Below, in pieces: positions 8,403-17,877 of a stretch of 64,000 nt of DNA. Location of the stretch: assembly GCA_964530325.1 (NCBI GenBank), contig CAZHAX010000002.1:62001-126000 (forward strand), read 5' to 3'. Each line of letters begins with the position of its first letter. Within the stretch, counting starts at the first letter, position 1. Source of the DNA: CAZHAX01 sp964530325 (GTDB lineage: Bacteria; Chloroflexota; Anaerolineae; B4-G1). Both the position numbers and the translations under genes were made by a program. A model generated the notes under the pieces. It saw nothing but the letters and a program-made list of their open reading frames with translations. It ran no database searches and was not told the origin of the DNA.

Positions 8403-9662
8403 ATGGAGCTGAGTGATCTATTCATCCGCTTCGGTACCGCCTTGGCCATCGGCTTCTTCGTCGGCCTGCAGCGGGAGTACGCCCACGGAGGCCCGGGCAA
8501 GGAGATATTCGCCGGCGAGCGCACGCTGGCTCTGATGGGCCTCCTCGGCTGTGCGGCCGCAATGGCCGCGGACGAGCTGGGCTCCGTGTGGCCGTTCGTC
8601 GTCATCGTAGCGCTGGCCGGCGTCCTGGTCTCGGTCGCTTACGCCGTAGGCGCCTGGCGAGGCTATGTCGGCCTGACCACAGAGGCTACGGCTATCGTGA
8701 TTGTCCTGGCCGGTGCGCTCTGCTATTGGGATCGCCTGGCCCTGGCGGCGGCGATCGCCGTGGTCACCACGGTGCTCCTTTCCATAAAGCTGGAAACGGA
8801 CGTGTTCGTGAAGCGCCTTACACGTGAGGACATCTACGCCGCGCTCAAGTTCGCCGTGATCACGGCCATTATCCTGCCCGTGCTGCCCAACGAGACGTAT
8901 GGCCCGCCGCCGCTGGACGTGCTCAATCCCCACAAGATCTGGCTGATGGTCGTGCTTATCTCCGCCATCGGCTTCCTTGGCTACGTGCTGGTCAAGGTGA
9001 CCCGTCCCAGGCAGGGCATAGGGCTGACCGGGCTGCTCGGGGGGCTAGTTTCAAGCACGGCCACCACAGCCTTTCTTTCTCAGAGGAGCCGGGGTGAGTC
9101 TACATCAGGCCGGCCGCTGGCCCTGGCCATCATTATCGCCTGGACGATGATGTTCGTCCGGGTGGTTATCGAGGTAGCGGCCGTCAACTCCGAGCTGCTT
9201 GGCGAGCTATGGCCGGCTCTGGCCATCACCGGGGCTGCGGGGTTGGCCTACTGCGTCTATCTGGTGCTGCAGGAGCGCGCCGGCGAGGACGAAGTGCTCT
9301 CTTTCGCCAACCCGTTCGAATTGGGGCCGGCGGTCAAGTTCGGACTTGTCTACGTCGTCATCCTCCTGCTTTCCGCCGCTGCGCAGGAGTACCTGGGCAA
9401 CGCCGGCGTCTATCTCTCCAGCGCAATTGCTGGCCTGGCGGACGTTGACGCGATCACGCTGTCGATGGCTGAACTGAGCCGCGCGGGAGGTACCGTGGCT
9501 GTCGACGCGGCGAAGCTGGCGATTGTCCTGGCCACGCTTTCGAACACGGTCGTGAAGGGGGGCATTGTGCTCACGACCGGGTCTGCTCGGCTGCGGCGGG
9601 CTCTGCTGCCCGGGTTGGTGTTGATGCTCGTTGCAGGCCTTGGCGCGGCACTGCTGCTCTGA
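8403..9662 (+). CDS. MgtC/SapB-type membrane protein with DUF4010 domain
   Basis: This 419-residue integral membrane protein has about 12 hydrophobic segments. The N-terminal ~130 residues are MgtC/SapB-like, with AIGFFVGLQREY and AGERTLALMGLLG; the rest matches the DUF4010 permease-like region, including GLLGGLVSSTATTAFLS and a C-terminal LSNTVVKGG. Fusions of these two parts are widespread and functionally uncharacterised; a role in ion homeostasis is only suggested by MgtC. GGAGGG lies directly before the ATG. It sits 15 bases after the hydantoinase gene in the same strand block. Confidence 0.85.
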   Translation: MELSDLFIRFGTALAIGFFVGLQREYAHGGPGKEIFAGERTLALMGLLGCAAAMAADELGSVWPFVVIVALAGVLVSVAYAVGAWRGYVGLTTEATAIVIVLAGALCYWDRLALAAAIAVVTTVLLSIKLETDVFVKRLTREDIYAALKFAVITAIILPVLPNETYGPPPLDVLNPHKIWLMVVLISAIGFLGYVLVKVTRPRQGIGLTGLLGGLVSSTATTAFLSQRSRGESTSGRPLALAIIIAWTMMFVRVVIEVAAVNSELLGELWPALAITGAAGLAYCVYLVLQERAGEDEVLSFANPFELGPAVKFGLVYVVILLLSAAAQEYLGNAGVYLSSAIAGLADVDAITLSMAELSRAGGTVAVDAAKLAIVLATLSNTVVKGGIVLTTGSARLRRALLPGLVLMLVAGLGAALLL

Positions 9663-9705
9663 AGCGAGACCGGCGGCGATCAGATTTCGGATAGGAGACT
9701 AGACT

Positions 9706-11334
9706 GTGACGCCTGTGTTCCAGGTCCTCGGCGGGCTGGCGCTATTCCTGTTCGGCGTTCGCATGCTGAGCCAGGGGATGGAGAAGATCGCCGGCAACAA
9801 GATCCAGGAATGGCTGGATCGTCTGACCGGCAGGCGTGTCAAGGGTGCGCTCTTTGGAGCGGCAGCGACCGCACTACTGCAGAGCAGCAGCCTGATGATG
9901 ATCACGCTGCTGGGGCTGGTCAACGCCCATCTCATCTCGCTCGAGCAGGCCGTGGGTGTGATGCTCGGCCAGGAGGTCGGTACGACGCTGACGGCGCAGA
10001 TCGTGGCCTTCGACGTCGGCGATTTCAGCCTGCTGTTCGTGGCGCTGGGCTTCGTCCTGTCCGAGTTCGCCCGTCGTCGCAGGTGGGGAGAGTATGGGGA
10101 GATCCTGATGGGTCTGGGGGTCCTGTTCGTAGGAATGGACCTTATGTCTGGCGCGCTCGAGGTCCTGGCTGAGCTTCCCGGTGTGGAACGCTGGCTGGCC
10201 GAGATGGGCCGCAACTTCCCGGCAGGGGTCCTGGCGGGCACCATCGCCACCGCCATCGTCCAGTCCAGCTCGGCGATTACAGGCCTGGTCGTCGCTATGG
10301 GCATGAGCCAGGCGATCACACTGCCCGGCGCGATCGCGCTTCTGCTGGGCGCTAACATCGGCACCTGCATCGACACTCAGCTCGTCGCTGCCCTGCGGCT
10401 TTCGCGCCCAGCGTGGAGGGCGTCGGTTGCTCAGATCTTCATCAACGTCTTAGGCGTCTTGCTCTTCGTGCCCTTCCTGGGCCCGTTCACCGAGCTGGTG
10501 CGGAGCAGTGCAGCTGATCTTGCCCGGCAGATCGCCAATGCCCATACGATCTTCAACGTGGCAGTGAGCCTGGTGCTGCTGCCTTTCTCCAAGCAAATCG
10601 CCAGGTTGGCTGAGCGCATCGTGCCCAGGACTCCTGATGAAGAGAAGCCCAAGCTTACCGCGTTCATCGATGACGCCCAGCATAGCCTTCCGGCCGTTGC
10701 CCTGCGGGAGGCCCTGCGCGAACTCAACCGGATTGGCGAGACAACCGCCGATATGATAGAGCATAGCTGCCGAGCGCTCGTAGAGGACGATATGGGGGCT
10801 GCCCAGTGGGTTCTGGAGAAGGAGAGCGAGTTTGTTGATGCGGTGTGTGTCTTGCTGGAAGGCTTCGTCAACAGGCTCATGCAGGAGAGCCTTACCGTTG
10901 CCCAACAGAGTCGTTGCTTTCAGCTCAAGAACTTGATCACGGACATCGAGCGAGTCGGCGATCTGACCGAGAATCTGGTTCAGGAGGCCCAGAAGAAGGT
11001 CGCTCACGACGTGAGCTTCAGCCCGCAGGCCCTGCAGGAATTGACCGAGCTGTTCGAGCACACCCACCGCACCTACGTGTGCGCGCTGCGGTCTGTGGAA
11101 GGGGTGGATGAGACTCTGGCGCGGCGAGCCTGCCGGCTCGAAGACGAGTTCGACTCACTGTACCTGGAAGCACGGCAGGCGCACGTTGACCGGCTCGAGG
11201 CGGGCATATGCCAGCCGGAGGCGGAAGTGATATTCATAGAGGCACTGCGCAATCTGGAGCGTATCGCCGACCACGCCGACAACCTGGGCATCAGCGTGCT
11301 CAGGAACCGGTATGCTGCCCGGCGCGGCGACTAG
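9706..11334 (+). CDS. Na/Pi cotransporter family protein with C-terminal PhoU-like domain
   Basis: The start is GTG at 9706 behind a GGAG site. The first ~310 of 542 residues form the NptA/PNaS membrane domain with two inverted repeats, each bearing the QSSS signature (TALLQSSSLM and IVQSSSAIT). The last ~200 residues form a soluble helical bundle resembling PhoU, with LITDIERVGDLTENL and LRNLERIADHADN repeats. Proteins of this architecture are sodium-dependent phosphate transporters or phosphate-homeostasis proteins at the cytoplasmic membrane. No Pst genes are nearby. The family call is firm; transport direction is not determined. Confidence 0.9.
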   Translation: MTPVFQVLGGLALFLFGVRMLSQGMEKIAGNKIQEWLDRLTGRRVKGALFGAAATALLQSSSLMMITLLGLVNAHLISLEQAVGVMLGQEVGTTLTAQIVAFDVGDFSLLFVALGFVLSEFARRRRWGEYGEILMGLGVLFVGMDLMSGALEVLAELPGVERWLAEMGRNFPAGVLAGTIATAIVQSSSAITGLVVAMGMSQAITLPGAIALLLGANIGTCIDTQLVAALRLSRPAWRASVAQIFINVLGVLLFVPFLGPFTELVRSSAADLARQIANAHTIFNVAVSLVLLPFSKQIARLAERIVPRTPDEEKPKLTAFIDDAQHSLPAVALREALRELNRIGETTADMIEHSCRALVEDDMGAAQWVLEKESEFVDAVCVLLEGFVNRLMQESLTVAQQSRCFQLKNLITDIERVGDLTENLVQEAQKKVAHDVSFSPQALQELTELFEHTHRTYVCALRSVEGVDETLARRACRLEDEFDSLYLEARQAHVDRLEAGICQPEAEVIFIEALRNLERIADHADNLGISVLRNRYAARRGD

Positions 11335-11345
11335 AGGGGCAAGCG

Positions 11346-13061
11346 ATGGATCTATCAGGTTTCCTGGCCGTGGCCCGGGGCGACGAGCCGGCAGACGTGG
11401 CGCTCCGCAACGGGCGAGTGTTCGATGTGTTCACTGGAGAGACGATTGAGGCGGACGTCGCTGTCGCCGGCGGCAGGATCGTCGGCATGGGTGGGGACTA
11501 CGAGGCCAAAGAGGAACTGGACGTGGCAGGGCTTGTCGTCTGTCCGGGACTGATCGACTCTCACGTGCACATCGAGTCGTCCATGGTGATTCCCTATCAA
11601 TTCGCCCGGGCAGTCGTGCCGCGCGGGACCACGACGGTCATCGCTGATCCGCACGAGGTGGCGAACGTGGCGGGGAAGGCTGGGGTTCGCTACATGCTGA
11701 GCGCTTCCGAGGGTCTCCCCCTGCAGGTCCTCGTCGCCCTGCCGTCCTGCGTGCCGGCGACTCGCATGGGCACGGCGGGGGCGGAGCTGACCGCCGAGGA
11801 TCTGCTATCTATGGCCGACCTGCCCCGCGTGGTAGGGTTGGCCGAGTTCATGAACGTGCCTGGTGCTGTGCTCGGCCTGCCCGGGGCCCTGGAGAAGCTG
11901 GAGGCATTCCAGGGCCGGGTCATCGACGGCCACGCACCGGGTGTGAGCGGCAAGTGGCTGCAGGCCTACGTCGGAGCCGGGCCCGGGTCCGATCACGAGT
12001 GCACGACCACGGACGAGATGGTGGAGAAGCTGCGTCTGGGCATGTACGTGTTCTTGCGCGAGGCGACCGGGGCAAAGAACCTGCGCGACCTTCTTCCCGC
12101 GATCACCGAGTCGAACAGCCGCCGCTGTGCCTTCAGCACGGACGACCGGCATGCGGCTGACCTGATCGAAGAGGGCCACGTCGACTACCTGGTGCGGCTG
12201 GCCGTATCCGAAGGTCTGGACCCGGCAACGGCTATCCGCATGGCGACGCTGAATGCCGCAGAGTGGTTCCGCCTGCATGATCGGGGCGCGGTCGCTCCGG
12301 GGAAGAGGGCGGATCTGGCGGTCTTCACCGATCTGAAGGACTTCCACGCCGCGATGGTCGTCGCCGGCGGCCGTGTCGTGGCCCGCGATGGGGAACCAGT
12401 CGGCGATTGGACCCAGCCGGAAGCGGGCGATTTGGCGGTCCGGGATAGCATCCACGTAGATTGGGATAAGGTCAGTCTGGAGATCCCCGCCCGGGGTGAG
12501 CGGGCGCGTGTGATCGGGGTCTCCCCGGACCAGATTGTGACGCAGCATCTGGTGGAGTCTCCGAAGGTGGCTGGCGGCCTGGCAGTGGCCGATGTCGAGC
12601 GCGATATCCTGAAGATCGCCGTCATCGAAAGGCACAGGCGTACGGGGAACGTCGGCCTGGGCTTCGTCCGCGGCCTGGGGCTCAAGCGAGGAGCGATCGG
12701 TGGCAGCGTGGGGCACGATGCCCACAACCTTACCGTTGCCGGCTGCGATGACGTCTCGATGATGACTGCGGCCCGCGCCATCGGAGAGATGGGCGGGGGG
12801 CTGGTCGCTGCCGCAGGGGAAGAAGTCTTGGCTTCGCTCCCACTGCCGATCGCCGGCTTGATGTCCGATCAGCATCTGGAAGCCGTGCGTCTGCAGACAG
12901 ACTGTCTGGTGACAGTGGCCCACGAGCTGGGATCTGAGCTGTCCGACCCGTATGCGATTCTGGCCTTTCTGCCGCTGGAGGTCATTCCCGCGCTCAAGCT
13001 GACCGACCAGGGGTTGGTCGACGTCGAGAAGTTCGATTTCGTGCCCCTGTGGGCTGACTAG
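11346..13061 (+). CDS. ade: Adenine deaminase
   Basis: The 571-residue enzyme converts adenine to hypoxanthine and ammonia. It has IDSHVHIESSM (metal-binding HxH followed by the family-specific ESSM), PRGTTTVIADPHEVANV, and the C-terminal region with GSVGHDAHNLTVAG and PLPIAGLMSDQ typical of Ade/AdeC. The ATG at 11346 was chosen over an upstream in-frame start because it follows the preceding stop by 11 bases and matches the family N-terminus. It ends the base-salvage block that begins with the 8-oxoguanine deaminase, fitting purine recycling. Confidence 0.93.
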   Translation: MDLSGFLAVARGDEPADVALRNGRVFDVFTGETIEADVAVAGGRIVGMGGDYEAKEELDVAGLVVCPGLIDSHVHIESSMVIPYQFARAVVPRGTTTVIADPHEVANVAGKAGVRYMLSASEGLPLQVLVALPSCVPATRMGTAGAELTAEDLLSMADLPRVVGLAEFMNVPGAVLGLPGALEKLEAFQGRVIDGHAPGVSGKWLQAYVGAGPGSDHECTTTDEMVEKLRLGMYVFLREATGAKNLRDLLPAITESNSRRCAFSTDDRHAADLIEEGHVDYLVRLAVSEGLDPATAIRMATLNAAEWFRLHDRGAVAPGKRADLAVFTDLKDFHAAMVVAGGRVVARDGEPVGDWTQPEAGDLAVRDSIHVDWDKVSLEIPARGERARVIGVSPDQIVTQHLVESPKVAGGLAVADVERDILKIAVIERHRRTGNVGLGFVRGLGLKRGAIGGSVGHDAHNLTVAGCDDVSMMTAARAIGEMGGGLVAAAGEEVLASLPLPIAGLMSDQHLEAVRLQTDCLVTVAHELGSELSDPYAILAFLPLEVIPALKLTDQGLVDVEKFDFVPLWAD

Positions 13062-13136
13062 TGGAGAAGAACACGCGACGGATCGCGCCGCTCGGCGGCT
13101 GTCTGTAGGTTTCCCTGGAGGTTGCCCGGCACTGCA

Positions 13137-14825
13137 ATGAGATACCGCTGCCCGCTTATCATGGTCGTTGCCACAGCACTGGCGATGGCGGCCGGCTGGA
13201 GCGCGAAACCGGCCGCCGCCAGCGTCACGGCCCAGGAAGCCACACCCGACCCCCGATTTGGGGCGGTCGGCGCAATCTGGGCTCCCGAGGCTGCAGCAGA
13301 GGCGAACGTCGGCTACGAGCGGATCCTCTTCACCTGGTCTCACCTGCAGCCCGAAGGGCCTGAGGACTGGAATTTCCACACCATTCCCGAAGAATGGCTC
13401 GCTCAGGCGGAGGAAGCGGGCAGAGAGGTGATCGCCGTGCTGATAGGCACCCCGGCCTGGGCCACGGATGGTCTGCCTACCTGTGGTGTGCCCAGGGGCC
13501 TGGAGCTGCCGCTCGACGATCCGGGCAACCTATGGGCCCGATTCGTCCGCATGGCCGTGGAGCGGTACGTTGGCCGCATCACTCACTGGATCATATGGAA
13601 CGAGCCGGAGATCAAGCCGGGTTCGCCCGGCCTCCAATGGTGCGGTACGGTGGAGGAGTACTACCTGCTGATGAAGGTGGGTTACCTGGCGGCACATGAG
13701 GCGAACCCGAACGTCAAGGTTCATATGGCCGGATACTCCCACTTCCACGACAAGGGCTGGCTGAGCCGCCTGCTCGACGTCGCTATGCTGGATAGCAGTG
13801 GAGCGGAGCACGGCTACTACTTCGATGTGGTGCCGCTGCACATCTACTTCCAGAGCTGGCAGGTGCCGAACGTCATTTCGGAGACGCGGGCCACGCTCCA
13901 GTCCTACGGCCTGGAGAAGCCGATCTGGGTCAACGAGACGAACGCTGGGCCCACCGAAGACCCGCAGTGGCCGCTCTACAGGTACTGCTGGCAGGTTACG
14001 CTGGACGACCAGGCGGGCTTCCTACTGCAATCCTTCGCCCTCGCCCTGGCGAGCGGGGCGGAGCGGGTGGCCGTATACCAGTGGTTCGACTACGGTCTGG
14101 AACCTGGCGGGGAGCCCTATGGCGTCATCCGCCCGGACCACACACGCCGGCCGGCCTACGACGCCTATCGCTTGATCACCACCCACTACGCAGGTACGAT
14201 CTCGGCGAGCGTGATCGTGGAGGATCTCTTCTACCAGGTGACGCTGGACCGAGGGGATCAGACGACGCGGGTCCTCTGGGCGAGCACGGACGTAGCCCTC
14301 TCCGTGGCTGTTCCTGCGCTCGCCGGTGAGGCGCTTCTGTTCTCGCAGTTGGGTGAGAACGTGGCCATTCAGCCCTCGGAGGGCAGCTACCTGATCACGC
14401 TGCCCGCGGCGCGCTGCCCGGAGGAGGACCCCGGATGCATATACGACCACCCTGCCTGTATTATCGGCGGTACCACGTACCTGCTCGTTGAGGCGGCGTC
14501 CGGGCAGGCCGGCGCCCCCTCGGTGGTGGAGACAGGCCTGTTGTTGACGCCTACGCCGACGCCCTCCCCAACGCCAACGCCCACGCCCACACCCACAGTG
14601 ACGCCGAGACCCAGACCGACACAGACCCCCACCCGGACCCCTGCGAAGAGCCCGACTGCAACTGCCGCCCCCACTGCCGCTCCCGAGCCGGCAGGCGGTG
14701 GTTCCTGGGGAGTGATCGCAGGCACGACTGTGGCGGCATTCCTCATCGCCGCCCTCGCCGCCTGGCAGGTGCGCAGGCCCAGGCGGGCGGAAGGCGAGGA
14801 CCCAGAGGGCGAGCAAGAGGAGTAG
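13137..14825 (+). CDS. Secreted, membrane-anchored clan-A glycoside hydrolase-like protein
   Basis: The 562-residue protein has an N-terminal signal peptide (about 1-29), a TIM-barrel domain, a Thr/Pro-rich stalk (near 465-520) and a C-terminal transmembrane helix followed by a charged tail. In the barrel, WIIWNEPE supplies the probable acid/base Glu156 and KPIWVNET the probable nucleophile Glu267, the arrangement of GH5/GH39-type enzymes. The protein would display a glycosidase on the outer face of the membrane. Substrate and family number cannot be settled by eye. Start choice is weak: GGAGG at 13117-13121 is far from the ATG, and TTG at 13122 is an alternative. It is convergent with the next gene, with a 3-base gap. 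Confidence 0.72.
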   Translation: MRYRCPLIMVVATALAMAAGWSAKPAAASVTAQEATPDPRFGAVGAIWAPEAAAEANVGYERILFTWSHLQPEGPEDWNFHTIPEEWLAQAEEAGREVIAVLIGTPAWATDGLPTCGVPRGLELPLDDPGNLWARFVRMAVERYVGRITHWIIWNEPEIKPGSPGLQWCGTVEEYYLLMKVGYLAAHEANPNVKVHMAGYSHFHDKGWLSRLLDVAMLDSSGAEHGYYFDVVPLHIYFQSWQVPNVISETRATLQSYGLEKPIWVNETNAGPTEDPQWPLYRYCWQVTLDDQAGFLLQSFALALASGAERVAVYQWFDYGLEPGGEPYGVIRPDHTRRPAYDAYRLITTHYAGTISASVIVEDLFYQVTLDRGDQTTRVLWASTDVALSVAVPALAGEALLFSQLGENVAIQPSEGSYLITLPAARCPEEDPGCIYDHPACIIGGTTYLLVEAASGQAGAPSVVETGLLLTPTPTPSPTPTPTPTPTVTPRPRPTQTPTRTPAKSPTATAAPTAAPEPAGGGSWGVIAGTTVAAFLIAALAAWQVRRPRRAEGEDPEGEQEE

Positions 14826-14828
14826 CTC

Positions 14829-15692
14829 CTAGCGACCCCCGGGCGAGGAGTCGGCAGCGGCCGGTTTGACGTAGGAGACAAGTACTCCGCCGGCCCAGCT
14901 CTGCGGCAGCAGGCGGTCGAACAGCTCGAATGCTCCCGTGATGGCTAGATTGGCCGCCAGCGCGAGCGGCTTGACCTGGGCAATCGGCCGAAGCAGGGCC
15001 ACGATCAGCCTTAGCAGCGCCGACTTCTCCCGGTACTCGTTGTCGAAGTACTGGATGAAGCGCTCCACGTAGACCAGGCCCTTGTAGGCGGCCACCTCGC
15101 GCATGGGCTCGAAGCCCCTTACCCGGAAGCGGGCGAACGTTTCTGCAGGTGGCTCTATACCCACATGTCCCTCAGGCGCGATCAGATAGCGCTCGTATAG
15201 CTCGGGGTATCTTCTGGCGAAGGCATTGAGGGGATCATCGCTCAGCGTCTCTATATAGTGGAGCGTTGCGGCGCCGGGCCGCAGGACGCGGTTGATCTCG
15301 GCGAGCACCACGTCCTTCTCCTGCAGCGGTACGTGGCCGAGGAAGTCGAGGCTGACGACGTAGTCAAACGACTCATCGGCGAAGGGCAGCGCCGTAGCGG
15401 AGGCTTGTGCGGGCAGGGCGTATATGTTTCCCGCGCTGTACAACGACTCATGCGAGAGATCCAGCCCGGCGACTTTGCCAAGGCGAGCAAAGAAGGACCA
15501 CCCGCCCCCACAGCCAAGATCGAGCACAGTACCCCGCGTTCCCCTCAGCTGGCGGATGAAGAAGCGCTCCTTCTTGACGAGCAGGTTCCTCAACGACCCG
15601 CTGCTACGGTCGGTCGAGGTCCACCGCCCTTCGTAGAAGTCGCGGGAAGTCTGCGGATCTGCCTCCGCTGCGCGCTTTGCCATACGTGCCAT
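14829..15692 (-). CDS. Class I SAM-dependent methyltransferase
   Basis: The 287-residue protein carries the Rossmann motif I VLDLGCGGGW, motif II VAGLDLS, and ADESFDYVVSLDFLGHV followed by INRVLRPGA, which are Methyltransf_11 features. The C-terminal ~90 residues contain hydrophobic stretches (LLRLIVALLRPIA and LAANLAITGAFELFDRLL), so it may sit against the membrane and act on a lipid or quinone-like substrate; that is inference. It has its own minus-strand promoter at 15764-15792. No substrate-defining neighbours are seen. Confidence 0.8.
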   Translation of the reverse strand: MARMAKRAAEADPQTSRDFYEGRWTSTDRSSGSLRNLLVKKERFFIRQLRGTRGTVLDLGCGGGWSFFARLGKVAGLDLSHESLYSAGNIYALPAQASATALPFADESFDYVVSLDFLGHVPLQEKDVVLAEINRVLRPGAATLHYIETLSDDPLNAFARRYPELYERYLIAPEGHVGIEPPAETFARFRVRGFEPMREVAAYKGLVYVERFIQYFDNEYREKSALLRLIVALLRPIAQVKPLALAANLAITGAFELFDRLLPQSWAGGVLVSYVKPAAADSSPGGR

Positions 15693-15763
15693 CCGATCTG
15701 GCTACTGCGTAGTGCCTGGCTCGCCGTCACCTGCCGGACTTCGGGCCCGGGGGGCGAGGTCGG

Positions 15764-15792
15764 ATTCTACCCCAATTCCGGCTGGGCGCCAA
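15764..15792 (-). promoter_or_regulatory. Sigma-70 promoter for the methyltransferase gene
   Basis: On the minus strand: TTGGCG (15787-15792), 17 bases, TAGAAT (15764-15769), without the TG extension. The leader would be about 65 bases. It is divergent from the + promoter at 15833-15861. Confidence 0.6.
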
Positions 15793-15832
15793 GCAAGCTG
15801 AAGAAGTGGCCACCCGCAGCGCCGCGCGCTGC

Positions 15833-15861
15833 TTGTAAAGGAGGGGCTGTTGTGCTATCAT
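15833..15861 (+). promoter_or_regulatory. Sigma-70 promoter for PreA-like gene
   Basis: TTGTAA at 15833-15838, 17 bases, TGC-TATCAT (-10 at 15856-15861). The leader to the ATG at 15983 is about 115 bases and GC-rich, with no recognised riboregulator. Confidence 0.65.
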
Positions 15862-15982
15862 CGTTGTTGATCCTGGGCGTGGCCAGCGTCGAGCCGCTGC
15901 CGCAAGTGCGCCCGGGCCCGGCTCCACCACCGCCAGCCGCAGGGCGGGCCGCGAACTCTCCAGGCCTCAAGAGTGTGGCTGA

Positions 15983-17083
15983 ATGGCTGATCTGTCTGTT
16001 GAAGTCTGCGGGCTCAGGTTCGCCAACCCCGTACTCACCGCCGCGGGTCCGCCGGTGTGGAACGGCCAGGCGATGGTCGCCTGTGCCGGTGGCGGCGCCG
16101 GCGGCATAGTCTCCAAGACAGTCTCCGTTCGGCCCGCGGTCGTGCCGACGCCGAACATGGCGGAGATACCGGGCGGGTTTCTGAACACTGAGCTGTGGTC
16201 GGAGCTCCCCGTGGAGCAATTCATAGACCGCGAGTACGCGCTGGCAAAGGGGACTGGCCTCCCGTTGATCGTCAGCCTGGGCTATTCCGCAGAGGATATC
16301 GGAGAGCTGGCTCCGCGAGTTCGGCCTTTCGCCGACGCGCTTGAGCTCTCCACCCACTATCTGGGCGATGACCTGCAGCCGATGACCGATGCGATCGAGG
16401 CGGCCAAGGGGGCGGTCGACATTCCCGTGCTCGTCAAACTCAGCCCTTTCAGCGATGTGGCGAGCGCGGCCAAGGCGGCTGCCGGCGCTGGGGCGGACGG
16501 CATCGTAGCCGTCAACTCGTTCGGTCCGTGCCTGGGCGTGGATGCGGAGACGGGCCGGCTGCTGATGGGCAGTGAGCAGGGATATGGGTGGCTATCCGGG
16601 CAGGCGTTGAAGCCGCTCGCCCTGCGCTGTGTCTTCGATGTGGCCCGGGCTGTCGACCTGCCGATAGTGGGCGTCGGCGGCGTCCGCAGCGCGACGGACG
16701 CGGTGGAGTTCCTCATGCTCGGGGCGTCCGCCGTTGGGGTGTGTACCGAGGCGATCCGCAAGGGCCCCATCGTATACGGCAGGATCGCAGGCCAGCTTGA
16801 GCGGTGGCTGGACGATCACGACTATTCCTCGGTGGAAGAGGTCAAGGGGCTGGCCCTGCAGCGTTGGCGGGAGCGGGGCTCCAGCTCGGGGGCCCTGCCG
16901 CCAACGATACACGTCGAGGCCTGCAACGGCTGCGGGCTGTGCGAGACGAGCTGCGTCTACGACGCCATACACGTCGTAGACGACAAGGCAGTGCTCTGCC
17001 GGGAGAAGTGCACTGGCTGCGGCCTGTGCGTCACCCGCTGCCCCAGGCGGGCCTTGGAGCTGGGCGGAGGGGACAGTGCTTGA
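15983..17083 (+). CDS. Dihydroorotate/dihydropyrimidine dehydrogenase-like protein with 2x[4Fe-4S] ferredoxin domain
   Basis: The 366-residue protein joins a class-1 dihydroorotate dehydrogenase-type FMN barrel (residues ~1-300; FANPVLTAAG, VLVKLSPF, AVNSFG, IVGVGGVRSATDA) to a C-terminal ferredoxin domain with two CxxCxxCxxxC clusters (CNGCGLCETSC and CTGCGLCVTRC). This is the layout of the PreA subunit of NAD-dependent dihydropyrimidine dehydrogenase, which reduces uracil and thymine. No PreT flavoprotein partner is adjacent. Linking it to the hydantoinase 7.6 kb upstream in a reductive pyrimidine pathway is plausible but unproven. Confidence 0.8.
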   Translation: MADLSVEVCGLRFANPVLTAAGPPVWNGQAMVACAGGGAGGIVSKTVSVRPAVVPTPNMAEIPGGFLNTELWSELPVEQFIDREYALAKGTGLPLIVSLGYSAEDIGELAPRVRPFADALELSTHYLGDDLQPMTDAIEAAKGAVDIPVLVKLSPFSDVASAAKAAAGAGADGIVAVNSFGPCLGVDAETGRLLMGSEQGYGWLSGQALKPLALRCVFDVARAVDLPIVGVGGVRSATDAVEFLMLGASAVGVCTEAIRKGPIVYGRIAGQLERWLDDHDYSSVEEVKGLALQRWRERGSSSGALPPTIHVEACNGCGLCETSCVYDAIHVVDDKAVLCREKCTGCGLCVTRCPRRALELGGGDSA

Positions 17084-17814
17084 CTGACTTGGTTGAGCGG
17101 GGCATTGCCGCCGTTCGATCCGGGGACAAGCTGACCGCCCGCGGGCTCCTGGTCCGTGCCATCCTGGCCGACCCCAGGGATGTAGACGCCTGGATGTGGC
17201 TCTCCGCCGCGGTCAACACTGACGAGGAGCGGCTGGCCTGCCTGGTCAAGGTCCTCGAAATCAAACCAGGCCACGATGCTGCGCGCCGTGGGGCTGCTGC
17301 GCTGCGCCGGCAGGGCGTTGGTCTGCCCTCCTCGGCGGAGGGCGCGGGCCCAGAAGCGGGGCCGGATGGAGTGCGGACCGGCGCGGGCGCCACAACACCG
17401 TCTGGCGACGCGCGCCGGCGCTCGCTAGATCATAGCCGGGCTTTCTCCCAGCTTGAGCCTCGCCGGCGTCATGCGCTGCGAGGGTACTCGCGTCTGGTCA
17501 GGCGGCAGCTGGGCGAGGGCAGGAAGCGGCGGGAAGTGGTGGATGAGCTCGCTGGCCGTGGGTTCCCGCAGGCGGCTGTAGAAGAACTTGTCGACGATAT
17601 CGCTCGCCCCCTGAACGTCGAGAATCTGAAGCGCTACAGGAAGCAGGTGCTTCGGGGAGGCCTGGTCGTGGCCGGCGGGCTGGTGGTCAGTATCGTTCTG
17701 CGGCTGGCCCAGGTTGATCTCGCGGCGGCCTACTACGCGCTGTACGGAGTGATTGCCTATGGCGTCGTCGAGTTGGCGGCTGGCGCCATTGGCTGGCTGT
17801 GGCACCGGGTGTAG
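17080..17814 (+). CDS. TPR-like N-terminal module plus two-helix membrane protein
   Basis: I start this gene at TTG 17080, which overlaps the previous stop as TTGA and has GGAGGGG at 17066-17072. Residues ~1-70 form a TPR-like helical module (LVERGIAAVRSGDKLTARGLLVRAI..DAWMWLSAAVNTDEERLACLVKVLEIKP), shared with the gene at 18395. A Pro/Gly/Ala linker, a basic middle region (RRRHALRGYSRLVRRQLGEGRKRREVV) and two transmembrane helices near the C-terminus follow. It is translationally coupled to the PreA-like gene. The function is unknown; the N-terminal module probably mediates protein contacts. Confidence 0.65.
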   Translation: MTDLVERGIAAVRSGDKLTARGLLVRAILADPRDVDAWMWLSAAVNTDEERLACLVKVLEIKPGHDAARRGAAALRRQGVGLPSSAEGAGPEAGPDGVRTGAGATTPSGDARRRSLDHSRAFSQLEPRRRHALRGYSRLVRRQLGEGRKRREVVDELAGRGFPQAAVEELVDDIARPLNVENLKRYRKQVLRGGLVVAGGLVVSIVLRLAQVDLAAAYYALYGVIAYGVVELAAGAIGWLWHRV

Positions 17815-17877
17815 AGGCGGGGCATGGAGACCTCGGCTGCGTCTGCGTCGGGAGCAAGGAAGAGGAGGGGTAGCGGA

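Noticed and set aside
11805..13379. 524-codon minus-strand frame opposite adenine deaminase
   Set aside because: It is a codon-bias shadow of the real gene; composition is Gln/His/Arg-rich with no domain signal.
14549..14660. Short direct repeats resembling a CRISPR array
   Set aside because: They are Thr-Pro codon repeats of the glycosidase stalk, without spacers or constant repeat length.
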